Of a DNA stretch of 64,000 bases, positions 12,301 to 23,643 are shown piece by piece. This DNA is from Pomacea canaliculata. Lineage: Eukaryota; Mollusca; Gastropoda; Architaenioglossa; Ampullariidae. The stretch is taken from the NCBI RefSeq assembly GCF_003073045.1, contig NC_037603.1, positions 17,738,192-17,802,191 on the forward strand, read 5' to 3'. The first letter of the stretch is position 1. Each line of letters starts with the position of its first letter. A program made the translations under genes and the position numbers. Below the pieces are notes generated by a model, which had not been told where the DNA came from, made no database searches, and worked only from the letters and a program-made list of their open reading frames with translations.

Positions 12301-14170
12301 TATCTATTAAATCTTTTAACAACACAAGTCCTGTTGAGACAAACTAAAGTGTATTATTCCAAAAAGACAAATAGACTTTAACAAAGCATTTGCCTGTATA
12401 AGTCATCATTACCTGAATAAAACAGTTTCAAAACTATAAGAGATTAGATGATAAATTTAAGAGGAAAGAAAATACCATTTAAACCAGTCCTCACTTGCAT
12501 GTGATGAAGCGGTTGGTGGTGTTTGCCTTTAGAGGTTGTTGACCATGTGAAGTTTGTACATACCACATGACAGCACCATCGTAATAATCACAGTTTCCGA
12601 AGTATGCTGCACAGTGAAGCGTTTTCTGAGCTCCCAGGGTGATGTACTGCTCTGGTTGTTCCTTCGTGATCAGTTGACTCCTTCCAGGTTTGCCTGTCAT
12701 AAGTTGCGCACGTTGCAAGGTCATGATGCAATATGTCAATAAACTAGATGCACAATCCTATCACATGAATATACACACTGGAAATATTGGCCTCAGGATT
12801 TGAAAAGTGACTCAGAAAATATAAATTCTTCAGAAATTTATGATGGTTTAAAAAAAGTAAAAAATAAATTTGTTATGCTAAGATTTAATGTCAGCAAGAA
12901 ACCAAGCTTTTTCTGATTTATTTTCTGACAACAAATAATAAGTTAAAAAAATATGTACAGGCAACCTCATAGTTGATAAATCCCCACACATCTGCTGTTC
13001 CATTGCTAGCTTTATATATGTAGGTTCCTGTATCCCTCATCTGCAGACTTTTTATAATGATGGTCTGATTGCTGTCACAAAGTTCAATTCCGCTTTCTCG
13101 TCCCCATGGAAATGGCACATGAGTATTGTTTATCAACTTATACCATTGAAAAGTTGTAAAATTTTCAGCACAGTGCCATAGTGCACCCATCCGACCATGG
13201 AAGTCTACAAAAGTCAGGTTTTCATTGTTATTCATATCCATTGATCCGGGACCTGCAAATCAGAGTATAACACAATGTCGTGAAAATTTCTGTTAAGTGA
13301 ATATTATCTTTTTCCCCACAGAGACTATTATGCTGGACATTGTCAAGTATTTTAAAATTCTTTTTGTGTTAGAATGCTAGAATAAGAAAAGCCAAGTTAC
13401 ATTCTTCTCTGTGACTTCAAAATAAGGGCAATCTGACTTTGTGGTTAGGTGGCTGTCAAAGAAGTTTACTTTTGAATCAAGTTGTCTTTAACATTTCTCT
13501 TAAAAAATTTCATTCTGGTTATGCCATAAATATACTGGCACAGTATACTGAGCTGTTCTGCAATCGCACACACACTGTCTATCTTGCACACACTCACTCA
13601 TTCACACACATATTAGTACATATTTCCTTGAAACTGGGGATACATTCACGAACCTGCTCGATAGTTCCTGGTTACTGAAACCCCTGGTTTATGAAAACCT
13701 TGGTTGTAAGTCTTTTACAAAATTACCAGAGAAAATAGCATAATGTGGCATAGTCCCTTGGTTTCAGCACAGAACCACTTCCCTCCCACAGACCTCAATA
13801 AAAGTTTTTTTTTTTCTTTTCATCAAAACCCCAACATGGAAGTATGTCTGATCCAACACAATTAAGGTGCTCTCAAAGACTTTAACCTTCACACTAATAC
13901 TAACCTAAACTAACTTTTAAAATAACACGTACTAACCTACCCCAAACCCTAATCACTGCCAATCTGCATCATCAGTTTCCATAAAGTAAATCAAAACACA
14001 CATACGCAGATGGCCATACCTGGCCAGTTTTGACTGCATGGTCCTTGTTCATGACATCTAAAAGGATCCTCAGCAGCAGTTGCATCTGGCAGCCATGTCA
14101 GTAGGAGGACAAGAAAAATTGTTGAACACAACTGTAGCCTGCAGAAATCCATGGTCTCTCCAGTTTCCAT
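9327..14170 (-). CDS. IL-1-receptor-like Ig-Ig-TM-TIR receptor, copy B (complete)
   Basis: Seven exons on the minus strand: 14020-14170, 12959-13252, 12495-12693, 12013-12161, 11384-11521, 10960-11082 and 9327-10567, total 2295 bp, about 764 aa. All junctions are GT-AG and keep frame. ATG 14170 opens a signal peptide (core LCSTIFLVLLLTWLPDATAA). Two Ig-like domains follow: exon 2 with FQWY, exons 3-4 with LHCAAYFGNC, VMWYV and YICLLI. The TM helix is WLFIIIGTALGCALVSGIMV. The TIR domain is split over the last two exons: box 1 is KHDVVLIHDEDHECLVENY, a short BB-loop is VMRPGH, and box 3 is the FW motif in LDKFWSSLHKHLP. A tail of roughly 280 aa with an acidic run (EEKEDEEDSTEDEQDED) follows. 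Ig plus TM plus TIR is the IL-1R architecture; Toll receptors would carry leucine-rich repeats instead. It probably signals through MyD88-type adaptors, which is inferred. Confidence 0.9.
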
Positions 14171-14456
14171 CTTGAGATGGCCACAAAACAGCAGTTCACA
14201 TTATTATTATTACTCCACTAATATAATGATAAGATACGACATCAAAAGCGATTGGAAATGAAATGCGTACAAAAGTGGTACTTACATAAACTCATATTTA
14301 TTGTGGGATCCCTTCAAGAAGTATCTCAAGAGTTTCATGGCTTTAAATCTTTAGACAAGTTGGTTGCATTGCATATCCTGGTACAAGCACCTATCATTGG
14401 ACTCGCAAGTAAGCGTAAAAAATTAACTATTTTCACGTGACATTTAATTGTTTTTG
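14171..14456. other. promoter interval between receptor copy B and the U1/5S array
   Basis: Upstream of the receptor copy B ATG on its right side, running into the 3' flank of the first U1 gene. The last 50 bases share the U1 3' flank block with the other units (TGACATT-AATT before TTTTTGCAGG). Confidence 0.5.
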
Positions 14457-14620
14457 CAGGGGATAGCGCGAACGCAGTCCCCCTTACGCATAAATTACGC
14501 ACTCGAGTCACCCACATTTGGGGTGATCGCAGGGGTCAACCCGCCCCAGGTGCAATGGGCAGGCCTCGCCCTGGGAGGACCTCCTTGATGATCAAGGTGC
14601 CTCCCGTGCCAGGTAAGTAT
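14457..14620 (-). ncRNA. U1: U1 snRNA, copy 1
   Basis: The minus strand reads ATACTTACCTGGCACGGGAG at the 5' end, the U1 tail that pairs with 5' splice sites. Stem-loop I follows (CCTTGATCATCAAGG), then CCCAGGGCGAGGC and TTGACCCCTGCGATCACCCC as in metazoan U1. A Sm-like AATTTATG and the 3' hairpin GGGGGACTGCGTTCGCGCTA come last. It is 164 nt, the usual U1 length. A conserved promoter block starts 24 nt upstream. It is divergent from the 5S gene at 15446. Confidence 0.96.
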
Positions 14621-14644
14621 GATTTGCTACGACGTGTGACACAG

Positions 14645-14672
14645 CCACCCCAAACTATTTGTGCGCTATTCA
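14645..14672 (-). promoter_or_regulatory. U1 proximal promoter block (PSE candidate), copy 1
   Basis: A 28-bp block whose plus-strand core is CCACCCCAAACTATTTGTGC, exactly 24 nt upstream of the U1 start. The same block at the same spacing recurs at 17883, 23644, 25272 and 25913, in front of both U1 and the short U1-like copies. Position and conservation fit a snRNA proximal sequence element. Confidence 0.75.
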
Positions 14673-15445
14673 CTGGTGATCTACGAGAATTTTGTTTATA
14701 GCTTTTTTCTCATTTATTTACTCAGATAATATAAATTTCTTCAATGGTAAACAAAGTGCATTACAAAGTAAAATTTGTCATTTTATTTAAAATGTTAAGC
14801 AACAAGCGTGTGTTTAAAATTCTCAAATTAAAGTAAACGACAAAAGTTTAGACAACTGCAATCTTCGCGCGATTGGCATTACGGTTACCTCTCTTGCTTT
14901 TGTCTGCCACTGTACAGGTCAGAGGTCAGCAGTCCGACCGACAACGTCTCAACTGTTGATCCTCATCTCTAATGTGGGCGGTAAAGAAAAAGGGAGCCTT
15001 TTCACTTCAAGTGAATTAATTACCTTGCTATTTCTTAGACTAGTTGAAGCAATAAAGGGAGATAAAATATTAGACAATTTCGAATTATTTGAAAAGTTTT
15101 CCTAGATTTGACCCGTACCGGGTACACGTGGACTGTCACTGAGGGAAAACCGCAGCAGAAAAATGACAGAACATCAAACAAGTACACTACCTACCACTAC
15201 GTGGTGTATTTTGTGAGTGTGTGTGAGAGAGACTTATATTTTGCACACCGGGTGTTGCACAAAGGTCATGTTTGTACATAGTATCGTTTAATTTTTGTTT
15301 TCTTTTGCTTCTCCTTTTTTTTCTTGCTTAAAAAAGTTGTTAATGATAATGGAATTTGTGTATGTGATATTTGTAGGCACACTTAAAATACTCTTGTCAA
15401 GTAAACTATGCTTATTTAATAATGCTATCTAAACACAATATCCTC

Positions 15446-15563
15446 GCCTACGGCCATACCACGTTGAACACACCGGTTCTCGTCCGATCACCGAAGTTAA
15501 GCAACGTCGGGCCCGGTTAGTACTTGGATGGGTGACCGCCTGGGAACACCGGGTGCTGTAGGC
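15446..15563 (+). rRNA. 5S: 5S rRNA, copy 1
   Basis: Full-length 118-bp 5S gene from GCCTACGGCCATACCACG to CCGGGTGCTGTAGGC. It has the internal control region (AAGTTAAGCAACGTCGGGCC, TAGTACTTGGATGGGTGACC) and complementary ends (GCCTAC / GTAGGC). A T-run starting about 15 bases downstream would end Pol III transcription. It is divergent from U1 copy 1. Confidence 0.97.
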
Positions 15564-15689
15564 AAAACTTTTATTTTTTTTTAATAGTTTCTGTCTAGTG
15601 TGGTAAACTTTAACATGTGGCAACCTCCATCTTCATTCTAAGCATATTTCGATTTTAGGGATTGAGGACACGGAAACTTTTCTCTCTAG

Positions 15690-17060
15690 TACACATCCTG
15701 TTTTAGCAACCTTTTATCTGCTGCTTTTAAGCCGTGCTTGTCTTCGTCTTTACAGTGTCAGTGTCACGTTATCTATCCTCAACCTTACAACTGTGTTTCT
15801 GTGTTCGATCACTTGCTTGCCACTCGACCATCGTGCTACAACCTGTATTATGCGACGTCACACCATAGTCTAGAGGTTTTAGTTTTGGTCTTGTGTTGTT
15901 TAGTACACGTTACATGAAACAGGTTGTTGATCGACGATAATGGCTGCTGCTTTTACATGTTTTGTTAACTTTTGAGCGATTTTAATATCTGTAGCCTTAT
16001 AAAGCATGGTTATATTTAGTCAAGCTGCTGAGAGACTTTACTGACAATAAGCGTCGATAAATTCAGGTAAGCGGATTGCTGGCCTCTTAAATAAGTAGAC
16101 ACCTATATTGAGTAAGGCTTAGTAAGTGTTAATACACGATAACGGTTGTAGAGGAAAGCCACATGAAATCGTGTACTTACAGTAGCCTGCGAGTTGTGAG
16201 TAGGACTGCCTGCACGCCGACTTCCTTCAAACGACTCCAGGAAATTCAAGTGGCTCCACTGTTTTCAAAAAGCTTTTGTCGCTAAATATCATTTACAACT
16301 TTCTCTCCAGCGAACGTGACAGTCAAACTACTTGTCGCAATGTCAAGGTTCACCAGTGTTGCGCAGTTAGTAGTGCGGGTGTCCGGAGTTCAACTCATAC
16401 TCCTGACAGCAGTACATGCAGGTCAGTACAGTGATGACCATGGAAGCAAGTTAGTACTGGCTGTTATTACCACCGCCGACCTTCAGGGGAGGAGTGAAAG
16501 GAAGAGGATGGGATGGGGGAGCGGGTGCACACGGTGGTGCATTGTGTAGTGTGAACGTGTCAGGACGCCACCAGGAACAAGCCGGATATCCTTGTAGCAA
16601 AGACATGGGGCACTTGTAGCCTCGGCTCGTAAGTGGCATGCTGGGAAAATGTGTACATGTCGGAAAGAAGAGATACACTATGTTCACACGCCGTTGAATA
16701 TTCACAAATACTGCAGGCGATGGAGCGTGTGACCGGGTTACTTACTCATCACAGTAAATAAACAGTCGCCATCACGAATGTTTGTGTCCGAGGTTCACCA
16801 TTGTTCACGCAGCCTGTGCAGCATTTGTACTGAAACATACATGAGGTCAACGCAGACTGAGCCACTTTGCTTATGTTACTATGTATATATTGACATGGTT
16901 ACAGGTTATATGTTCACATGACGTGTCAACGTGTTTCCTTTCAATGCCGACTGTGCTGAATTGAGTCTCAGCTTAATACTTATTCTGTCAGTCTTTCCAT
17001 GTGCACTAGTGTCTTGTGTCACTCACCCCGTCTGTCAGTCAGGTACAATAAGTCACTGGT
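15690..17060. other. unit-specific spacer insertion in the U1/5S array
   Basis: About 1.4 kb present only between the first 5S gene and the first U1-like gene; the array repeat resumes at about 17060. It contains one possible signal-peptide exon (16340-16421). Nothing else was recognised. Confidence 0.5.
16340..16421 (+). CDS. possible signal-peptide first exon of an unknown gene
   Basis: ATG 16340 opens 27 codons (MSRFTSVAQLVVRVSGVQLI, then LLTAVHA) and runs into a good donor, GCAG|GTCAGT, leaving phase 1. A basic N-terminus, hydrophobic core and small residues before the end fit a secretory signal peptide, and phase 1 after the signal peptide is common in secreted and receptor genes. No downstream partner exon was recognised on the plus strand, so this may be chance. 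Confidence 0.25.
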
Positions 17061-17760
17061 CCCTAGGTGTCTCTCCAGAAATACATATCATTGCGCTGTT
17101 GTAATGCTCTAGTGGGGTGGTGGGTGGTTGCATTTCATAATACCTCAGTGAAAGATACTGCTTCCCACAATCTGAGTGATACGCGCTCTTTTCATTCTGG
17201 AAATAGAGGCTTACAAACATTAACACGCAGGTACAAATACAAGCTAACATACACATAAAGAAAGAAAAGCGAGAAACCCTCTCCGCTCGTCTGTCGCCAC
17301 CCGACGCTGATGAAAGTCGACACAGCAGTCTTCTGGGAAAAAATTAATAATTTTTGAAATTCGGAAAAAGAATGTGATAATTTGCGCTAGATAGTTTATA
17401 CACTAGTATTCACACACTTCGACAACTATCTTGCATGCTAACAAGGCTATAAGTATTCACAGTCCTAGTGTCAGCGTGATGACCTAAAGGCAACGACTTG
17501 AACCCGTTGAACGAGGACTGGTGGTAAGAAATACAAATGTTGCAGCGTTTGGTTGACATGGATGATAGCAGCCTCGCAGGAGACTGTACGCGTGTCTATT
17601 GATTCGATTGCGGCGGTGGACGAATGAAGAAAGTGTGGATATGTGTAGTAAATAATGAAAACAGCTGACACATTGAACTTCCATACAGATATGTTTAAGG
17701 TAAATGTAAGGTTACCTATGATGAAATTGAACCATTCTCACATGATATTGACTTGTTTTG

Positions 17761-17858
17761 CTGGGGATAGCGCGAAGGCAGTCCCCGTGTGCGTAAATTA
17801 CACACACATAAACTGCACTGGTGAGGCTTCTACCTTGATGTACAAGGTGCCTACCGTG
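17761..17858 (-). ncRNA. short U1-derived RNA gene (98 nt), variant copy 1
   Basis: Minus-strand sequence starting CACGGTAGGCACCTTGTACA aligns to U1 from U1 nucleotide 13 onward. The 12-nt splice-site-pairing tail and most of stem-loops II and III are absent. It keeps a stem-loop I equivalent (ACCTTG-TACAT-CAAGGT), an AATTTAC in place of the Sm site, and the 3' hairpin (GGGGACTGCCTTCGCGCTAT). The U1 promoter block begins 24 nt upstream of the predicted start, exactly as in true U1. A second copy of the same length is at 25150-25247. It could be a transcribed variant or a duplicated pseudogene. Confidence 0.6.
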
Positions 17859-17882
17859 TGAAGACATGGTCGTGTGACACAC

Positions 17883-17910
17883 CCACCCCAAACTATTTGT
17901 GCGCTATTCA
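17883..17910 (-). promoter_or_regulatory. U1-type promoter block upstream of the short U1-like copy 1
   Basis: Same CCACCCCAAACTATTTGTGC core as the true U1 genes, 24 nt from the predicted start. Its retention argues that the variant may still be transcribed. Confidence 0.65.
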
Positions 17911-18703
17911 GTGGTGATCTAAGAGATTATTATTTTTTTTCTTGTTCCCCACCTATTTACTCAGTATAGATTTCTTCAGTGGTGAACAAAGTTCATTACA
18001 AAATAAATTTTGCTAGTTTATTGAAAATGTTTCGCAACAAGCGTGTGTTTAAAATTCTCAACTTAATGTAAAACGAGAAAAGTTTAGACAACTGCAATCT
18101 TCGCGCCATTGGCATTACGGTTACCTCTCTTGCTTTTGTCTGCCACTGTACAGGTCAGAGGTCAGCAGTAAGACCGACAACGTCTCAGTTGTTCCTCAAC
18201 TCTAATGTGGGCGGTAAAGAAAAAGGGAGCTTTTTCACTTCAAGTGAATTATTTACTTTACTATCTATTTCTTAGACTAGTTGAAGAAATAAAGGGAGAT
18301 AAAATATTGGATAATTTCGAATTATTTCAAAAGTTTTCCTACATTTGATCCGTACCGGGAACACGTGGACTGTCACTGAGGGAAAACCGCAGCAGAAAAA
18401 TGACAGAACATCAAACAAGTACACTACCTGCCACTACGCGGTGTATTTTGTGAGTGTGTGTGTGTGTGTGTGTGAGAGACATATTTTGCACACTGGGTGT
18501 TGCACAACGGTGATGTTTGTGCATTGTATCGTTTAATTATTTGTTTCCTTTTGCTCTGCTTTTTCTTCTTTCTTAAAAAATACTGTTGTTAATTAATGAT
18601 TATGTAATTTGTGTTTGTAATTTTTGTAGGCACACTTAAAATACTCGCTCCCTGTCAGGTAAGGTATGTTTGTTTAATAAAGCTTTTTAAACACGTAGTC
18701 ATC

Positions 18704-18797
18704 ACCTACGGCCATAGCACGTTGAACACACCGGTTCTCGTCCGATCATCGAAGTCAAGCAACGTCGGGCCAGGTTAGTACTTGGATGGGTGACCGC
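18704..18797 (+). pseudogene. 5S: 5S rRNA, truncated copy
   Basis: The first 94 bases of a 5S gene (acctacggccatagcacg to gggtgaccgc). The last 24 bases are missing; the sequence then joins spacer that also occurs at about 17080. The joint looks like a recombination within the array. Confidence 0.9.
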
Positions 18798-18930
18798 AAG
18801 AAATGCACATCATTGCGCTGTTGTAATGCCCTAGTGGGGTGGTGGGTGGGTGCATTTTTATGTTTACCTCAGTAAGATAATATTTCCCACAGTCTGAGTG
18901 ATATGCCCTCCTTTCATTCTATAATTAGAG

Positions 18931-20219
18931 CAGGGGTGGGCAACATACGGCCCGCGGGCCGGATCCGGCCCGAGAAGGGATTTTGACTGGCCCGCAGACT
19001 GTTTCTGGTCGTACATGATAATGTGGCCCGCGGCCACAGTCTGCCGCAATCTCCCACTACATGGACTAATTACTTGCTTACTGCGTCAAATAATAGTGAC
19101 TGTTAGTTATTTTTTGGTTCTTTGTTTTCTTTGGTTTTTGATTCTTTGTTTTCAGTTAGAATTAGATTTAGAAGTCGGCAAGAAAGCAGTATGTTTGTTG
19201 TGCAGTTAAAGTGTTGCCGTGATGAAAGAGTACAATGTTAGCCGCCATCATGCGACGAAGCATGCAGGCTAAGGCAGGCATGGCAGGTTAAGGCAGGCTA
19301 TGGCAGGACTTTATCAGCAGCGGAACGGCAAACAAGAGCAACAGAACTGGACAGAAAACTTGTAAAGCAGCAGAATGTATTCGTCAAAACCAAAGTAGCC
19401 CAGAAAGCTGCTACTCATGCCAGCTTTGTGGTCGCATACAACATCGCCAAGCACAGCAAATCCTTCAGTGATTGTGACTTTGTCAGAATATCACAACTCA
19501 CTTTCCAACACTGGAGACTATGGCAGCCCAGATGATGTCAACTGAGAAATACACCAATATGATATCTACAATAGACAATGAATTTGCTCGTCGTTTTGCG
19601 GATTTCCAGAAACCTTCTGCTGAGTTTGATATCTTGTCAACCCCGTTTACAACTGACTTTGAAAAGGTGCCGGATGCTCAACAGCTGGAATTGACTGACC
19701 TGCAGTGTGACTCTACCCTGAAAGAGAAATTTCTAATCTGAAAGCATTGACAAATTGTATTCGTCACTGAATGAGTCCAAGTTTGCCAACCTGAGAAAGA
19801 TGACATGAAACTACTTGTTCTGTTCGGGTCTACATACATTTGTGAGCAAACATTTTCGACCATGAACATTAACAAGACAAATCTGCATTCCAACCTAACT
19901 GATGTTCACGTGCAGTCTTTACTGAGGATTTGTACGTCCGACATGCAGCCAGAGTTCAAGCAACTTGTTGACAACTTTGATGGACCACAGCTGTCTCACT
20001 GACTTCAGCAGCTATTGAAGTACACTACGTTAGCATCATTAAATACTGTTTTCGGCCTCTATGCTTTAAAATTAAAGTTTATGAGTTTACATTAAACACG
20101 ATTTATTCCTTGCATAGGTAGATAAATACGCGATTAAGGTATTGATCCAGTAATCTGGTCCGCCAAGGACTTCATTTCCCCATATCCGGCCCGCCGACCG
20201 GAGAAGTTGCCCACCCCTG
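18931..20219 (+). mobile_element. hAT DNA transposon (1.29 kb), internally deleted, 8-bp TSD
   Basis: Termini CAGGGGTGGGCAAC and GTTGCCCACCCCTG are inverted repeats. The perfect 8-bp TSD aattagag is at 18923-18930 and 20220-20227. The interior carries plus-strand remnants of a hAT transposase of the GTF2IRD2/ZBED-like type: a stretch around 19520-19741 (PFTTDFEKVPDAQQLELTDL) and the C-terminal dimerisation region around 19805-20002 (LFGSTYICEQTFSTMNINKT). The N-terminal half is gone and the two pieces are in different frames, so it is non-autonomous. It is inserted in U1/5S array spacer. Confidence 0.93.
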
Positions 20220-20260
20220 AATTAGAGGTTACAATCATCAACACGCAGATACAAATAGAG

Positions 20261-20977
20261 CAGCGGTTCTCAACCTGTGGGGCGCGACCCCCTGGGGGGT
20301 CGCGACGTGCCTACAAGGGGGTCGCGAAGGTGGGTGGTCTTTTTTTAAAAGTTTCTTATTAGTGAAATTAACTTAGATTGTGTAACCGAGTGGTGAGGGC
20401 GATCAAACTCCAAATCTCTTCTCCCTTCGAGTGACCAATCCCTGAAAATGGTCTTCCAAACAACACCAGTGCCAACATTCTGGATTAGCATCAACGGTGA
20501 ATATCCTCTCCTTTCTGAGAAAGCAATGAAAGTTCTTCTGCCATTTTCAACTTCGTATATGTGTGAGCAAGGATTTTCGGCATTGGCAGCACTGAAGTCT
20601 CAATACAGAAATCGTGTGGACACAGGCTGAGCTGCGAATAGCAGTGGGTACGAACATCGCACACAGGTTCGCTTCTCTATGCAACAGCAAGCAGACTCAA
20701 CCTTCTCATTAATCAAAGTGAGTGTCCAATAAAATAATATTTATTAGCACCGCAGAATTTGCTTTAGTAAAATTTCATTAACAGTTATACTTCTTGCAGA
20801 TACGAACTTTGTTCTTCCCTTGTTGAATTGCATTGATTTCCTCGACGCGGCGTTCGAGGTTAGCTAAGGCTCCCCCCCCCCCACTCTTCCACCGACCTAG
20901 CTGGCTATGGGGGTCGCTGACGTACCGGTGTTCCTCAGGGGGGGGGGGCGCCACAAGTAAAAGGTTGAGAACCGCTG
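20261..20977 (+). mobile_element. hAT DNA transposon (717 bp, SPIN-like ends), 8-bp TSD
   Basis: Ends CAGCGGTTCTCAACCT and AGGTTGAGAACCGCTG are perfect 16-bp inverted repeats of the type seen in SPIN/Charlie-like hATs. The perfect TSD aaatagag is at 20253-20260 and 20978-20985. Inside, the plus strand retains one fragment of the hAT C-terminal dimerisation domain (20448-20630; LLPFSTSYMCEQGFSALAAL). It lies 41 bp right of the previous hAT, with one array-spacer fragment between them. Confidence 0.95.
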
Positions 20978-21124
20978 AAATAGAGGGTAACATACACATA
21001 AAAAAAAGCGAGAAACCCTCTCCGCTGATTAAAGTCGATAGAACAGTCTTGTGAAAAAAAAAAAAAATAAAAGTTCTTGAAAATCGGAAAAAGAATGTAA
21101 TAATTTGCGCTAGATAGTTTATAC

Positions 21125-23095
21125 CAGGGTACTATGCATGTGGGTCGCAGTCAGCGGGCCGCACCACGAAAAGAAAATGTGTTTTCATTAAATTTTACGA
21201 ACACTACTGTCACTGCAGTTGAATGCTAAAATACATTTTTATATTTATTAACTACATTTAGTGTAGTTTATTACATGCACAGGCAGTTTAGTTTATTAAA
21301 ATAAGTTGACGTTGTCTCTGTCACTAATAAAAAGCAGAAACTGTAGTTCCCCCCCCCCAAAAAAAAAAAAAACCCCTATAATTACTAGGCCTACTGCAGA
21401 TGTCTCGTCACTCATGTTTCTGTCCACTCAGCTGAGATCGTTTGGCAGAGACCAGACATCGACGTTAGGCCTGAAGTCACGTGTAGTGGCAAGCCGCAAG
21501 GTTGCTCTCAGATGCTCATCAGTCAGTCTTGATCGTAATGCTGTTTTGTTGATCTTCATTCTGGAGAAAAACTGTTCGCAAACGTTCGTACTCCCAAACA
21601 TCGCTAGAATTCTAGCAGCTGTGCAGAATAAGTTTGGAAAATTCTCTCTAGGAAGAAACTGGTAGAAATCTGGAACTCCAACATCAACGTATTTTTGCTT
21701 CAGAACAGTGTCACACTGCAGGTCCAGTAGTTCCATCTGGACTTCCTCTGGAACGTTTTTCACATCAACTGCGAACGGAGTGGCAACAAGGACAAATTGT
21801 GGTTGGAGAGCAGTGAATTGCTAAAAGCGGTGTTCAAAATCTTCCAGTAGTCTGGAGAGGATGTCTACTTAGTCTTTCAGGCGCTGTGGTTCAACTGTTA
21901 TGCTCTGTAGAAAAGAGAAATGAGCCAGGTTTCCATCTGCCAGCTGAGTGGCCCACAAAGTCAGCTTGCATCTGAATGATTTGATGCGGTCAAACATCAC
22001 GGTAATCAGCTGCTTTGAGCCCTGTAGATGTGAATTGAGTGTATTGAGATGTTGCGTGATGGCAGTAAGAAAAGCAAGATCCGACAAAAACATTGGGTCA
22101 CTGAGCTGAGGTATGTCTCTTGTCTTTCATTGACATGAACAATGCTATTTCCCGTCTTAGTTCAAACAATCTCTGCAGCACTTTTCCACGACTCAACCAT
22201 GTGACTTCCGTATGATACAGCAACTCTCCGTATTCCGTTTCTAAATCAGCTAGAAATGACACAAACTGTCTGTGGCTGAGACCCCGTGCACGTATGAAGT
22301 TCACTTTCTTCACGACAACATCCATCACGTTCTTCATTTGTAGACTTTTGGCACAGAGTGCTTCTTGGTGCAGAATGCAGTGTATGGCTGCAAAAGGTCC
22401 CGCCAAGCTGAGCTGATTCCGTTTCTCTACCATTAATCCAACAACACCAACCTTCTCTGAACACATTGCTGGTGCACCGTCCGTAGCCACTGAAACAAGT
22501 TTTTACCACGGTAGCCCACACCTGTCAATACAAGCTTCCAGTTCTTGAACCACGTCACGTCCAGTCGTCGTTCCTTTCATGGGTAGTAAGTCCAATAGCT
22601 CTTCAACAATGTTCAAGTTTTCGTCGACCCCACGAATGGAAACGGCACAGTATGCGGTGTGTTACACCAGTAGACTCGTCCAGTGCAATGGAATATGTTA
22701 CAAAGTCTTTTGCAGCGGCGATCAGTTGCTGTTGAACATTTGTCGCTGACTCGGTGATCCTGCTGCAACTGCAGACAAACTTAAGCCATCGAAGAGCTTC
22801 TTTTTCTCGGGGCAGATAATTTCACACGCCTGCAGCATACACTCTTTTACAAACTGGCCTTCAGTGAATGGTCGCGATGCCTTTGATATCATCTCGCTAA
22901 CAACAAAGCTTGCCTTCACAGAACATTTCCTGAACGTTTTAGTAGTTCCCTCCCTTGTGTTATTTTCATTTCGCTTGTAAACGGGGGTAATTTTCACCGC
23001 GGGAGTTAATCACCAAGCACAACATACATATACACCGCAGACGTGGCCGCGGGCCGCACAAAAATGTTTCGCGGGCCGCGTGTTTGAGACCCCTG
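21125..23095 (-). mobile_element. hAT DNA transposon (1.97 kb) with decayed transposase, 8-bp TSD
   Basis: Perfect TSD gtttatac at 21117-21124 and 23096-23103. The right end reads GTGTTTGAGACCCCTG; the left end (CAGGGTACTATGCATG) has diverged. Minus-strand transposase blocks in order are 22722-22997 (N-terminal, FVKECMLQACEIICPEKKKL), 22098-22490 (catalytic core, MATDGAPAMCSEKVGVVGLM) and 21428-21763 (C-terminal dimerisation, MFGSTNVCEQFFSRMKINKT). The blocks lie in different frames, so it is broken. The protein type is the GTF2IRD2/EPM2AIP1-like hAT group. It splits array spacer that can be followed across it. Confidence 0.93.
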
Positions 23096-23455
23096 GTTTA
23101 TACACTAGTGTTCACACACTTCGACAACTATCTTGCATGCTAACAAGGCTATAAGTATTCACAGTTCTAGTGTCAGCGTGGTGACCTAAAGTCAACGACT
23201 AGAACCCGTTGAACGAGGACTGGTGGTAAGAAATAAAAATGTTGTGTTTGGTAGACATGGATGATCGCAGACTGTACACGTGTTTACTGATTCGATTGCG
23301 GCGGTGGAAGAATGAAGAATGAAGAATGTGTGTATATGTGTAGTGAAAAATGAATGAATAGGCCATATACATATATAACGGCTGACACATTTTAACTGAC
23401 AAATAGAAAGTAAAAAGGGTTTGCATTTGTTTACAATGACATTGAATTGTTTTTG

Positions 23456-23619
23456 CAGGGGATAGCGCGAACGCAGTCCCCCTTACGCATAAATTACGCA
23501 CTCGAGTCACCCACATTTGGGGTGATCGCAGGGGTCAACCCACCCCAGGTGCAATGGGCAGGCCTCGCCCTGGGAAGACCTCCTTGATGATCAAGGTGCC
23601 TCCCGTGCCAGGTAAGTAT
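23456..23619 (-). ncRNA. U1: U1 snRNA, copy 2
   Basis: 164 nt on the minus strand, almost identical to copy 1; visible differences are single bases such as CTTCCCAGG for CTCCCAGG. It has an intact ATACTTACCTGG tail, stem-loop I, Sm-like AATTTATG and 3' hairpin. The promoter block is at 23644-23671. Confidence 0.96.
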
Positions 23620-23643
23620 GCTTAATACGTACGTGTGACAGTA

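Noticed and set aside
17496-17560. Further small RNA in the repeated TTGAACCCGTTGAACGAGGA block of the array spacer
   Set aside because: Conserved between units only as much as other spacer; no promoter, box or stable hairpin was evident.
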